NCBI RefSeq assembly: GCF_900104925.1
Contig: NZ_LT629735.1
Coordinates: forward strand, 2,636,291-2,700,290
Length of the DNA: 64,000 nucleotides
Reading direction: 5' to 3'
DNA from: Opitutus sp. GAS368
Lineage (GTDB): Bacteria; Verrucomicrobiota; Verrucomicrobiia; Opitutales; Opitutaceae
Made by a program: the position numbers and the translations under genes. The notes beneath the pieces are model-generated. The model worked only from the letters and a program-made list of their open reading frames with translations. It did not search any database and was not told the origin of the DNA. Below, one piece after another: positions 41,605 to 50,999 of the stretch. The number at the start of each line of letters is the position of its first letter. Positions within the stretch are counted from its first letter, which is position 1.

Positions 41605-44600
41605 TTACGGCGCCACCCGCAGATCGCGCCAATAACTCCATGCCGCATTCAGGTGGTCCGGCTGAGGCGGCAGGGTGCGCAGGATCAGCCGGCCGCCCGG
41701 CACCGCGGGGATCGCGACGGACAGCGACTGCGCGCCCTGGTCCGCCTTCCGGCTCATGGGCGCGAGGTGCCGCCGGAAAAGCTCCCGGTGCGTGCCGTTC
41801 GCTTCCTGGACTTCCACGACAAACACGACGCCCTCCGTCTCGTTTTTGGTGTAGGCGGCGCTGATCAGGCCGTATTCGCCGGTCAGCCGGTTCATGCCAT
41901 CGTGCCACGGGTAGACCAGGCTGGCAGGGGCGTGGGCCACGAGGCAGTTCCGGCCGTCCTCCACGCTGTTGAGGAAACCGAAGCGGCCCTCGCTGGCCGG
42001 ATCGGCAGGGATTTGGCCGTCGGGAGTCTGCAGCGCTGTGCGCAACAGCGTCACGTGCAATCCGCTCCAAAAGGCGTGGACGTTGGTCGCACCGGCTTTG
42101 GTCCGGGCGGAAAAGCGCAGCATGCCGGCCAGCGGCTGGGGCAGGCGGAATTGAAACGGCTGGGTGCCGCGGTCGTCGGGCTTGTGGGCGGGATCCAGCG
42201 TCCGCTCGAGCACCTTCGTCTCGCGGCCGTCGGGCTTCACCACGGAAATGACGAAATCAACCGGCGTCGTCATTTCCTGGCCAAGCCACGAGGTGTCGAG
42301 CAGCCCGAAACCGCCGGACAATTCATCGAGATCGGGGGACGTGGCGAAATCGATGGCGGCCGGGGCCTCGGTCACGGTGATGAACTTGCCGTTGAACTCG
42401 GTCTGCCGTGGCTCGGCGGGCGACTCGAGCCGGACGGGATACCGCGGATGGTCCCCGGCCAGCAGCGTGATGGGCGAACGGGCGGCCCGGATCCAGAGCC
42501 AGTAGCTCCAGTCGTAGGCGGGGTCGAAAGCCGGGCCCGGCGTCATCAGCAGGATGAGCCGCCCCGGTCCGCCCTTGGGCAGCGGGGTGTAACCGACCGT
42601 CTGGCCGCCGGCACGGCGGGCGATCTCTCGGTCAAAATGGAAGCGATAGATTTGGGTAAGGCGCCCGGCCGCGTCCTCGGTTTGCACGACCACCTCCACG
42701 CCGTCCGTGTGGTTGGGGGGTTCCCGCGCGAGGGCCGCTTCCTCGATCCCATAGGCGAAGGCCAGGGAGTTCATGCCCGGGAGCCAGGGATAAACCACGC
42801 GCGACGGCGCGTGCGCGTCCCAGTGCGTGGGCGCGTCTTTCTTGGGCAACTGGGGCCCGCCGGTGATGGTGCTCGACTCGAGCGCCACGATGGTCCGGCC
42901 CTCGAAGTCGAGCGGCGGGCCGCCAATGACCGTGCTCGGCGCTGTCGCCTTGAGCTCGTATTCCGTGCTGGCGAGCAACGTGGCCTGCGGACCGACCGCG
43001 ACCACCTGCACTGCGTGCATCGCGCCCGACCAGTCGGCGGCAGGGATGAAAAAGACGACGGCCGCCGGTGCGCCGGGCGGGCAGCCCAGGCGGCGGTAAA
43101 GCCTGCCGTCCAGATACAGTTCGAGCGCGACGGCATCCGGCGGCGCCTGCACCGCCACCCGGGCCGTCTGGCCTGCCTGCACCTTGTCCACCCGGACCTG
43201 CACGGCATTTCCCGTCGGCAGGGCCGCGGGCCGCGGGCGGGACATGACGGGCTCGAGCCGGCGGAACAGCCAGAATCCGAGCGGCGCGGTCTCATCCGTC
43301 GCGACCTCCGCGTAATCCTGCTCGATCAACGGCCACAGCCAGGACTGTTTATCCAGCGGATATTTCATGAACCCCCGTTGCGACCGCCCGTCGGCGACGA
43401 GCGCGGGCGGATGGGATTTCCAGTCCGCGATGAATTTGCCCCGCGCACCGGGCACGATGGCGTAATCCGTGTTCTTGAGCGGGTCGAGATTGGTCCACGG
43501 GATCAGGCCGGTGACGAAGGTGTTGTAGAGAAACCGCGTCGCCGGCAGCCGTTCGCTGATGGCGTAGACCTCGGGCGTGTAGCCCCAGACGAAAATCCGG
43601 TCCGTCGGGGCGGTGTGCCGGCGGACGAGGCGGGCGATGGCTTCCGAGCCCGGCTCGGGCAGATCGAAGGCGTGGAGACGCGCGGGCACGGGACGGAGCA
43701 GCCACACGACCAGCCCGGCGCCGACGGCCAGCGCGAGCGCGCGCCGGAACGATTGGGTTCCGGCCCAGTTGCGTCCCGCGGTCCAGGCCTGCGCGGTCAC
43801 CCACCCGCAGGCCAGACTCAGGCCGGGGATCAGCTGGATGGAGTAATGCGTGAAGCCGCGACCGCTCAGGGTCGTGGAAATCAGTCCGGAGGCGCACCAG
43901 CCAAGGATCAGCCAGCCCGTCAGGTCGAATTCCGCGGGCCGGCGGAAAAGGCGGCGCGGGGCGCGCACCAGCAGCCCGATGGCAGCCAGCCCCCCGATCA
44001 CGACGACAGCGGGATGGTATTCCCAAGCGAGAGCGAACGGCACCCGCATGGTCTGCCAGCGTTCCAGCCAGGAAATCTCCGGGACATACAGCGTATTGTT
44101 GTAGGTCCAGGTGTAGTAAACCAGGTCGGCCCACGCGCCCTTGGCGGCGAAATAAATGCCGGTGGCGAACACCGGCGCGGCGAATCCCGCCAGCAGCGCG
44201 AGCCCCAGGCCGGCGAGTTCCTTCCGGCGGTCGGGCCGGGCCCACGCGGCCAGCGCCCCCAGCACGAGCGCCACGCCGAAGTCCAGCACGCCGGGCTGCT
44301 TGGCGAGGAACGAGAGGCCGAAGGCCGCGCCCGCGGCGGCGGCCCACGTCCGCCGCCCGGAAGCCCAGGCCGCGGCCAGCGCCCAGAATCCGGCGGTGGA
44401 GAAAAAGACCAGATACCAGGCCGTGTGCGCGGGCATCGTGTCGCGCACCGAGGGCAGCATGAGGGCCAGCACGGTGAACCACAGCGCCCCGGCCACGCCC
44501 GTGGTTTCGTCGCCCAGCCGCCGGGCGGTCTGCCAGAGCAGGACGGCCGTGAGGCCGATCATCACCGCGAGCACGAGGTGCTGGGCGCGCAAGTTCCAGT

Positions 44601-44820
44601 CGCCGGCGGCGGCAAACACCGCGGCCTGCACGTAGGGTGCCAGCGGATTGCGCTGGTCGACCGCGTCGCGGTAGGGGACGTCGCCCGCGAGGATCTGCTG
44701 GGCCATGGTGAACGTCACCGCCTCGTCCACGTTCCAGATCTTCTTGTCCAGGCCCGGTCCGCGGAGGAACCAGGTGGTGGCGATCAGGACGGCCGCGAAG
44801 ATGATCCGCCCGGGCTTCAC
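41605..44820 (-). CDS. PMT-like glycosyltransferase with three tandem C-terminal beta domains
   Basis: A 1071-residue protein, far longer than a usual PMT/ArnT enzyme (about 500-700). Membrane segment 1 is at 6-19. The catalytic-type loop is IWNVDEAVTF (28-37) then YRDAVDQRNPL (50-60). About ten membrane segments run to residue 400. After a soluble Ig-like stretch (about 520-630) come three copies of the type B domain at 637-781, 808-930 and 951-1071. The start is a GTG at 44820, 7 bases after the stop of the upstream gene; an ATG further up would overlap that gene by 65 bases. Likely transfers a sugar in the periplasm while the tail holds the polymer (inference). Confidence 0.82.
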   Translation of the reverse strand: MKPGRIIFAAVLIATTWFLRGPGLDKKIWNVDEAVTFTMAQQILAGDVPYRDAVDQRNPLAPYVQAAVFAAAGDWNLRAQHLVLAVMIGLTAVLLWQTARRLGDETTGVAGALWFTVLALMLPSVRDTMPAHTAWYLVFFSTAGFWALAAAWASGRRTWAAAAGAAFGLSFLAKQPGVLDFGVALVLGALAAWARPDRRKELAGLGLALLAGFAAPVFATGIYFAAKGAWADLVYYTWTYNNTLYVPEISWLERWQTMRVPFALAWEYHPAVVVIGGLAAIGLLVRAPRRLFRRPAEFDLTGWLILGWCASGLISTTLSGRGFTHYSIQLIPGLSLACGWVTAQAWTAGRNWAGTQSFRRALALAVGAGLVVWLLRPVPARLHAFDLPEPGSEAIARLVRRHTAPTDRIFVWGYTPEVYAISERLPATRFLYNTFVTGLIPWTNLDPLKNTDYAIVPGARGKFIADWKSHPPALVADGRSQRGFMKYPLDKQSWLWPLIEQDYAEVATDETAPLGFWLFRRLEPVMSRPRPAALPTGNAVQVRVDKVQAGQTARVAVQAPPDAVALELYLDGRLYRRLGCPPGAPAAVVFFIPAADWSGAMHAVQVVAVGPQATLLASTEYELKATAPSTVIGGPPLDFEGRTIVALESSTITGGPQLPKKDAPTHWDAHAPSRVVYPWLPGMNSLAFAYGIEEAALAREPPNHTDGVEVVVQTEDAAGRLTQIYRFHFDREIARRAGGQTVGYTPLPKGGPGRLILLMTPGPAFDPAYDWSYWLWIRAARSPITLLAGDHPRYPVRLESPAEPRQTEFNGKFITVTEAPAAIDFATSPDLDELSGGFGLLDTSWLGQEMTTPVDFVISVVKPDGRETKVLERTLDPAHKPDDRGTQPFQFRLPQPLAGMLRFSARTKAGATNVHAFWSGLHVTLLRTALQTPDGQIPADPASEGRFGFLNSVEDGRNCLVAHAPASLVYPWHDGMNRLTGEYGLISAAYTKNETEGVVFVVEVQEANGTHRELFRRHLAPMSRKADQGAQSLSVAIPAVPGGRLILRTLPPQPDHLNAAWSYWRDLRVAP
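41608..42912 (-). repeat. Three tandem type B beta domains within one gene
   Basis: Domain copies lie at 42912-42478, 42399-42031 and 41970-41608. Copies 1 and 3 share AHAPSRVVYPWLPGMN / AHAPASLVYPWHDGMN and a W-x-Y-W ending; copy 2 keeps the FG, LDP and DRG positions but has lost the HAPS start. They have diverged at DNA level, so the duplication is old. Confidence 0.7.
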
Positions 44821-44827
44821 GCGAAGG

Positions 44828-47800
44828 TCACTCGTGGGCGAGCACTGCCTCGCGGGCCAGACGTTCGTGCCACGGCAGCACGTGCGTGGCATCGTAGAGG
44901 CGCAGCGCCTTCGAGTAGGCCGCCGGCGCGAGGGACTTGCCGCTGCGTTCCTTCGCGAGGCAGGTCCGCATCATGAGGGCCAGGCCCGCGACGTCGCCGG
45001 GCTTCACCAGGTAGCCGTCCTGGCGCTGGCCGATCATGTCGGCGATGCCGTGCACGTCGGTGCTCACGATCGGCGTGCGGAACGCCATCGCCTCCATCAC
45101 GACGCGGGGGAAGGACTCCTCGTAGCTCGTGCAGACGAACATGTCCGCCGCGACAAAGAAGTCGAAGACCTCCCGCGTCTCCGGCACGAGCGTGAGGTTC
45201 GTCAGGCCGAGCCGGGCGATGTCGCGTTGGAGCAGGTCGAGGTAGATGCCCGGCCGGGCGCCGACCAGGAGGAAGCGCACGGGCGGGCCGCCGCGTTGCT
45301 CGCGGTTGAAATGGTCGGCGGCGCGGAGGAAGATGTGCTGGCCCTTGCGCTCGCACACCGTGCCGATGTTCGCGATCACGACCTCGTCGTCGCGAAACCC
45401 GTGCTGGCAGCGCAGCGCCGCGCGTTCGTGGGTGCGGCGGAATTCGTCGATGTCGCCCAGCCGGATCCAGCTCGGCACGATCCGGAAGTTGCCGCGGTCG
45501 TCGTCGGCGTAGTAGGCGCGGGTCGCCGCGCAGAGGAAGAGCGCACGGGTCGCGGTGCGCAGGGCGTCGTGCACCAGGTGATGCAGGTCGAGCGCGAGCC
45601 GGGTCTCGAAGGCGCGGAACACCGAGGAACTCTCGTGGATGTAGAGCAGGGAGGGCCGGTCGGCGCTGCGCGCGAGGTGGACGCCCCAGAAACTGAAGAG
45701 CGTGTTGCAGACGACCAGGTCGACCTGGTCCCAGTCCACGCGGCCGGACAGCTCGGCGAGCTGGCGCGAGAAGGCGTCGTCATCCGCGGCGTGCAGCAGC
45801 GGGCCGGTGTCGGCGATGGCGACGTGCGCGCCGAGCGCCTCGAACGGTGCGCGCAACGGCCCGTCCTGGGCCGCAAGCACCTCGAGCCGGCTCCCGGCCG
45901 TGCGGGCCAGGTGCGTGGCGTATTCGAGGAGGAAGAGCGGGGCGCCCTCGAGGTTGAGGTTGTGCGTGAGCAGCAGCAGCCGGGGCGGGCCGGCGCGCCG
46001 GGTGCGGTCGGGGCCGCCGTCGCGGCTGCGCACGTGCGCGCCGTCCAGCCGCCAGTGCGGGCTGAAATACGGGTCGCGATACGCCGGGAAACGCCGCACG
46101 AACGCGATATGCTCGGCCTCGTCGAAGGTCACGCCGCGCGTCGCGCTGCCCCAGTGCATGAGCTTCGCCTGCGGCGTGTAGATGACGCGCGCGCCGGCGG
46201 CGCGCGCGCGCAGGCAGTAGTCCACGTCGTTGTAGGCCACGCCGAAGTCGTTTTCGTCGAAGCCGCCGAGCCGGCGGTAGAGTTCGGTGCGCGTCAGCAG
46301 GCAGGCGCCCGTGACGGCCGACACCTCGCGGGCGGCCGCGTGCCAGGCGAGACCGACGCTGCGCTCGTCGACCCGGGCGAAAGGCGTGTCGGCGAGCCCG
46401 CCGTGCGGGCCGATGACGATGCCGGTGTGGTTGAGCGTGCGGTCAGGGTAGATGAGCTTGGCACCGACCACGCCCACGTCGGGCTGCGTGAACCAGCCTG
46501 CCATCTCCTCCAACCAGCCGCGCTCGAGGGCGTTGACGTCGTTGTTGAGGTGCAGGACCAGCGGCGTGTCGAGGTGCGGCAGCGCGGCGTTGACGAGCCG
46601 GGAATAGTTGAACGGCGCGGCTGCGTCGGGCAGCCGCACCACCGCGCAGCGCAGGTCGGAGCGCTTCTGGATCTGCGCTAGGTAGCGCAGGGCGTCGGGG
46701 TCGCGCGAATGGTCGTCCACGATGACGAGCTTCACATGGCTCCAGTCCACCGTTTCCTCCAGCCGTTCCACGCATTCCTGCAGCAGGTGGAGGCGGTCGC
46801 GGGTGGGGATGACGATGGTCACCGGCAGCTGCGCGAGCAGGGCCGGGCTCCAGCGCAGCTGGTGGAAGCGCGCGCGGCGCTGGTGGCCGCACTCCGGCAG
46901 GAAGGGCTGGGCGGCCCAGCCGCGGCGCGTGGCGGCGTCGGCGAGGGTGCGCCGGGCCTGTTCATAGGACGGGTCGGCGGGGTCGAGTTCGCGCGGGGCG
47001 CCGGCCCAGGCGTGGTGGCAGACCAGCGGGATGTGCGCCACGTGCGCCGGATCAAGTCGGTCGCCGATGCGCAGCAGCAGGTCGAGCCATGGCACGGCGG
47101 CAAAGTCCTCGCGGAACGAGCCGAGTTCAAGGAAACGGGCGCGGCGGACCACGCTCAGGTGGCCGGGGAAAAGCCCGGACAGCGCGAGCGCGGGACTCCA
47201 CTCCGGCTTGAAATCGGGGTCGGTGCGCCGGCCGGCGTCGTCCATCCGGTCCTCGTCGGTGTAGGCGAGCTCGAGCTCGAGCACGGGCGTCGCGGCGAAC
47301 CGCTCGGCGATTTCCAGCAGGGCGTCGGGCGCCAGCCGCGAATGGCCGGGCAGCAGCGTGAGCAGGGTGCCGCCGGACTGGTGGGCCGCGGCGTTGAGCG
47401 CGCGCACGAAGGCCTTCGGGCCGGAGCTTTTTTCGAAACGGCAGCGGGCGTCGCCGCCATCCGGGGGCGCTTCGCCGACGAACCAGGCTTCCCACTGTGG
47501 GTAAATCTGGGCCGACAGCGAAGCCGCGAGCGCGGCGAGCTGGCCGGATGTGCAGCCGCGGGTGTCGACCAGGATGGAAAACTTCGGGCCGTCCGCGCCA
47601 AGCTTCCGGGTGGCGGCGGCCAGTGCCTCGCGGAGGCGCGGGGTCAGCCGGCCCGCGGCCTGCCACGCGGCGTAGGGGTCCTGCCGGGAGACATCAGGCG
47701 GAATGACGGCCGGCGCTTCGCGGCGGTAGAGGGCGTAGGCGGCCTTGAGGGCGCGCCACTGCGTCCCGGGCGCGCCGAGCTGGATGCCCAGCCGGCCGGC

Positions 47801-48712
47801 GGCACCCCGCAGGGCCAGCACGCATTGCAGGAACTCGCGGCGGTCGAACGCCGGCAGCGGCCGTTCCCAGACCTGGCAGGCGCGGGGATGGAAGCGACGC
47901 GCGAACACGAGGTGCCGGGTGCCGTCCTCCAGTTCGGCGAAGAGCTTGATGATCGCCGGGCCGGGCGCGTTCTCGTCAATGTCCAGCATGCCGAAATACT
48001 GCGAGCGCGCGGCGTGCGGGTGCCGGGGAAACAGCGCGGCGGCTTCCTTGCGTTCCAGGTCCCCGTAGGCGAACTCGTTTTCGGCGAGCGGGTGGGTGCT
48101 GCCGGTCAGGCGGACGATGCGCTGTTCCTGGTGGATGATCCAGCCCTCCACGCGGATCTTGCCGTATTGTGTGCCGCCGACGAGCTCGGGTTTCTCGAGC
48201 GCGCCGAAGAAGGGCGGGTTGGGCAGCGTGTCGAGCGGGACCGCGGCGCCCTCGAGGACGAGCTGGTCGGCGAGCGGGGCGGGGTCGGCGGCCGGGTCGG
48301 CGCGGCGCGCCTGCAGCAGGCGGTGCAAATGGTCGGGCAGGAGCCGTGGATCGTAGCGGCCGCCGGCGGGACCGCCGCGCGACACCTTGAGGGAGGTGCG
48401 CCAGATCTCGACCCAATGATACCCGGCGTCGAGCAGCTCGATGCGCAGCGTGCGGGCGGAGGCCGGGGGTGAGACGCGGAGCAGGAAGCCGGCGTGCGGC
48501 CGGCCCGCCGAGCCGCGGTGGCGCGCCTCGATCTCGGGGCGTGGCATGCCGAGGATGCCGAGGTGCGGGAGGCCGTCGATGACGGCGCGCACGTCGGAGA
48601 AAACGGCGCCGGTCTTCGACACAAACCAGCCGCTGATCCAGACGGGTTCACCGTTGAACACCCACTCGCGGGGCTCCTCGACATCAAAGATATAGGCGTC
48701 GTTTTCGTTCAC
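44828..48712 (-). CDS. Multi-domain glycosyltransferase: N-module, degenerate GT2, GT2, GT4
   Basis: A 1294-residue soluble protein. Residues 15-110 and 163-275 are two beta modules shared with the next three genes. Residues 376-610 are a GT2 domain that has lost its donor motifs: WFVGEAPPDG (410-419) stands where DDAS is expected and LLPGHSRLAPDA (453-464) where D-x-D is expected, though TDEDRMDDAGRR (485-496) is kept. A second GT2 (629-870) is intact: VIPTRDR, VDDHSRD (665-671), LNND (722-725). A GT4 domain (910-1294) has HNLNLEGAP, CERKGQH and ESFPRVVME (1199-1207). The start is a GTG at 48712; no ATG fits. Probably adds two sugars in sequence at the cytoplasmic face. Confidence 0.87.
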   Translation of the reverse strand: MNENDAYIFDVEEPREWVFNGEPVWISGWFVSKTGAVFSDVRAVIDGLPHLGILGMPRPEIEARHRGSAGRPHAGFLLRVSPPASARTLRIELLDAGYHWVEIWRTSLKVSRGGPAGGRYDPRLLPDHLHRLLQARRADPAADPAPLADQLVLEGAAVPLDTLPNPPFFGALEKPELVGGTQYGKIRVEGWIIHQEQRIVRLTGSTHPLAENEFAYGDLERKEAAALFPRHPHAARSQYFGMLDIDENAPGPAIIKLFAELEDGTRHLVFARRFHPRACQVWERPLPAFDRREFLQCVLALRGAAGRLGIQLGAPGTQWRALKAAYALYRREAPAVIPPDVSRQDPYAAWQAAGRLTPRLREALAAATRKLGADGPKFSILVDTRGCTSGQLAALAASLSAQIYPQWEAWFVGEAPPDGGDARCRFEKSSGPKAFVRALNAAAHQSGGTLLTLLPGHSRLAPDALLEIAERFAATPVLELELAYTDEDRMDDAGRRTDPDFKPEWSPALALSGLFPGHLSVVRRARFLELGSFREDFAAVPWLDLLLRIGDRLDPAHVAHIPLVCHHAWAGAPRELDPADPSYEQARRTLADAATRRGWAAQPFLPECGHQRRARFHQLRWSPALLAQLPVTIVIPTRDRLHLLQECVERLEETVDWSHVKLVIVDDHSRDPDALRYLAQIQKRSDLRCAVVRLPDAAAPFNYSRLVNAALPHLDTPLVLHLNNDVNALERGWLEEMAGWFTQPDVGVVGAKLIYPDRTLNHTGIVIGPHGGLADTPFARVDERSVGLAWHAAAREVSAVTGACLLTRTELYRRLGGFDENDFGVAYNDVDYCLRARAAGARVIYTPQAKLMHWGSATRGVTFDEAEHIAFVRRFPAYRDPYFSPHWRLDGAHVRSRDGGPDRTRRAGPPRLLLLTHNLNLEGAPLFLLEYATHLARTAGSRLEVLAAQDGPLRAPFEALGAHVAIADTGPLLHAADDDAFSRQLAELSGRVDWDQVDLVVCNTLFSFWGVHLARSADRPSLLYIHESSSVFRAFETRLALDLHHLVHDALRTATRALFLCAATRAYYADDDRGNFRIVPSWIRLGDIDEFRRTHERAALRCQHGFRDDEVVIANIGTVCERKGQHIFLRAADHFNREQRGGPPVRFLLVGARPGIYLDLLQRDIARLGLTNLTLVPETREVFDFFVAADMFVCTSYEESFPRVVMEAMAFRTPIVSTDVHGIADMIGQRQDGYLVKPGDVAGLALMMRTCLAKERSGKSLAPAAYSKALRLYDATHVLPWHERLAREAVLAHE

Positions 48713-48770
48713 GGTTGGAGCGTTGAACTAAGGCGGAGGGGCGGGCGGGGCGCAAGCCCGGCGACGCCGT

Positions 48771-50999
48771 TCAGCGGCGGGCGGCCTCGCGGGCCAGCGC
48801 GAGATGCAGGGGCAGCGAATTGGCCTCGTGGAAGCGACGCACGATGGTGGCGCGCGCCCGTTCGACGCGGCCGGTGTCGCCGGTGAAATGCGCCGCGAGC
48901 GCCGCCTTCACCGCCTCGGCCAGCTGGTAGCGGTCGCCGGGCGGCACCAGCCAAGCCTCGTCCGGCGCGAGCATCTCGGCGATGCCGTTCACGTTGGTGC
49001 TGACGATCGGAAGGCGGAAGGCCGCCGACTCGAGCAGCACGCGTGGGAAGGATTCCTCAAAGCTGGTGCAGACGAATACATCGGCCAGACGGTAGAAGTC
49101 GTGGATCTCGCCCGTCTCCGGCAGGAACACGACGTTGTCGAGACCGTGCAGCTCCGCCTCCTGCCGGAGCGAGTCGAGGTAGAGGCCCGGGCGCGCGCCG
49201 ACCATGACCCATTTGATCCTCTTCCCCGGATAAGTGTGGCGCAGTTCCTCGCGCAGCAGCTCGGCGGCGCGCAGGTAGATGTGCTGGCCCTTGCGCTCGC
49301 AGATGGAGCCGATGTTGATCAGCAGCACCGCGGCCGGGTCGAGCCCGTGCTTGCGGCGCAACGCGGCCTTTTCGTGCGCGGCGGCAAAGGCATCGATCCG
49401 CGCCACGTCCACCCAGCTAGGCAGTAGGCGGAAATGGTCGTGGTCGAGGTAGTCGAACACCGTGCGCGACGAGTCGGCCGTGAACACGACGCGTGTCGCG
49501 GCACGGAACGCCTCCTCCACGAGCGGAAACAACGCGGGCGCCATGACCGGCTCGAAGAAGCGCCGGATGGCCGAGCTCTCGTGCACGTAGAGCAGCGAGG
49601 GCTTTTGCACGACCGTCGCGAGATGCACGGCCCAGAATGAAACCATGGTGTTCGCGACGAGCAGGTCGATCTGGCTCCAGTCCGTCTTCACCGCCGCGTG
49701 CAGGGAGGCTGTGAATTCCGCGGGCGAGGCGGAGGCGAGCGCCGGCGAGACGTCGACGACCTCGACGGGCATGCCGGCGGCCTCGAACACGCGGCGCATC
49801 GGGCCCTCCTGTGGCGAGAGCACACACACGCTGACCCCCGGCTGGGCGGTCAGGTGGCGGGCGAGCTCGAAGATGAACCAAGGTGCGCCCTCGAAGTTGA
49901 GGTTGTGCGTCGCGACCAACACGCGTAGCGGCGAATTGTCCGCCGGGCCGGCGGCGACCACTGCGGGCGGTCGATGGTGCCGCACCCGGGCGGGTGCCTC
50001 GGCCTCGTAGGTGTGCCAGGCGGTTTTCGCGGCGGCCAGCAGCGCCGCGCCGGGTCCGAGCGGCAGGCCGTGGCGCCGGGCGGAGCCGCGCAGGGCCCAG
50101 AGCGTCCGGGCAAAGGTGCGCCGGGAAAGCGGTGGCAGCGGTGCGTCGGCGCCGGCGATGACGCGCGGAGCGAACCGCTGGGCGAAGGCGAGGTGCTTTT
50201 CGCCGTTGTCCAACTCGGCAAAGACCTTGAGCAGGGCCGGCGCGCCCTGGTTGGCCGGCAGGTCCACGTGGCCGACGAATTGCGAATGTTCGCGGCCGGG
50301 CAGGTCGGCGAACACATTGCCGATGTCGGCGCGGGCCAGGCCGTGCAGCAGCGCGGATTCCTGCACGGCGTCGGCCAAGGCGGTGACGCGCCTGATCTTC
50401 GCCGTGCGGTGCGCGAGCCAGCCGGTGACGGACAGACGGCCGTAGCGCAGCCAGCCGGTGTCGCGCGGCTCCTCGAGCGCGCCGTGGAAAGGCGGGTTGG
50501 GCAGCGAATTCAGCGGCACGGCGAGCGCGGCGGATACGACCTCGTCGGCCAGCCCGGCCAGCGGCGCCAGCGGCCTTTGCGCGTGCAACCGGAGCAGGGG
50601 TGGCACGAGGCCGGCGAGGCGGGAGCTCAGCGCCGGGGGCGGCGGGCACTCGGGTGCGTCGGGGGCGACGGAGATCGCGACGCGGAAGAACTCGGTCCAG
50701 AGGCCGGCCGGGTCGCGCGCCTCGAGGCGCAACAGCGCCGCGCCGCGGTGCGGGGTGACCTGTATCACCCAGCCGGAATACGGCGGGCCCTGGCGGCCCA
50801 GGAATTTCAGGTCGAGGCCCGGCTTGGGCAGGCCGTGCAGGCCGAGAAACGGCCGGCCGTCGATCCACGCGCGCAGGTCAGTGACAAAGCGGTTCTCGCC
50901 AGCGAAGATCCAGCCGGCCAGCCACGAGGGCCCGGCGGGAAAACGCCAGCCGGCGGGGTGGACCTCCACGTCGAACTGCCAGCCGGCCGCTTCGCTCAT
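48771..50999 (-). CDS. GT4 glycosyltransferase with duplicated N-terminal module
   Basis: A 742-residue soluble protein. Residues 20-110 and 165-275 are the two N-modules (WLAGWIFAGENRFVTDLRAW and LPNPPFHGALEEP mark them). Residues about 358-742 are a GT4 domain: THNLNFEGAPWFIFELARHL, YVHESSAIRRFF, ICERKGQH (566-573) and ESFPRVLLE (649-657). Its GT4 half is closer to that of the 53358 protein than to the one just downstream. No GT2 domain is present. Its stop lies 58 bases before the next gene and its start overlaps the upstream gene by 4 bases. It should add one sugar in the cytoplasm; donor unknown. Confidence 0.87.
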   Translation of the reverse strand: MSEAAGWQFDVEVHPAGWRFPAGPSWLAGWIFAGENRFVTDLRAWIDGRPFLGLHGLPKPGLDLKFLGRQGPPYSGWVIQVTPHRGAALLRLEARDPAGLWTEFFRVAISVAPDAPECPPPPALSSRLAGLVPPLLRLHAQRPLAPLAGLADEVVSAALAVPLNSLPNPPFHGALEEPRDTGWLRYGRLSVTGWLAHRTAKIRRVTALADAVQESALLHGLARADIGNVFADLPGREHSQFVGHVDLPANQGAPALLKVFAELDNGEKHLAFAQRFAPRVIAGADAPLPPLSRRTFARTLWALRGSARRHGLPLGPGAALLAAAKTAWHTYEAEAPARVRHHRPPAVVAAGPADNSPLRVLVATHNLNFEGAPWFIFELARHLTAQPGVSVCVLSPQEGPMRRVFEAAGMPVEVVDVSPALASASPAEFTASLHAAVKTDWSQIDLLVANTMVSFWAVHLATVVQKPSLLYVHESSAIRRFFEPVMAPALFPLVEEAFRAATRVVFTADSSRTVFDYLDHDHFRLLPSWVDVARIDAFAAAHEKAALRRKHGLDPAAVLLINIGSICERKGQHIYLRAAELLREELRHTYPGKRIKWVMVGARPGLYLDSLRQEAELHGLDNVVFLPETGEIHDFYRLADVFVCTSFEESFPRVLLESAAFRLPIVSTNVNGIAEMLAPDEAWLVPPGDRYQLAEAVKAALAAHFTGDTGRVERARATIVRRFHEANSLPLHLALAREAARR

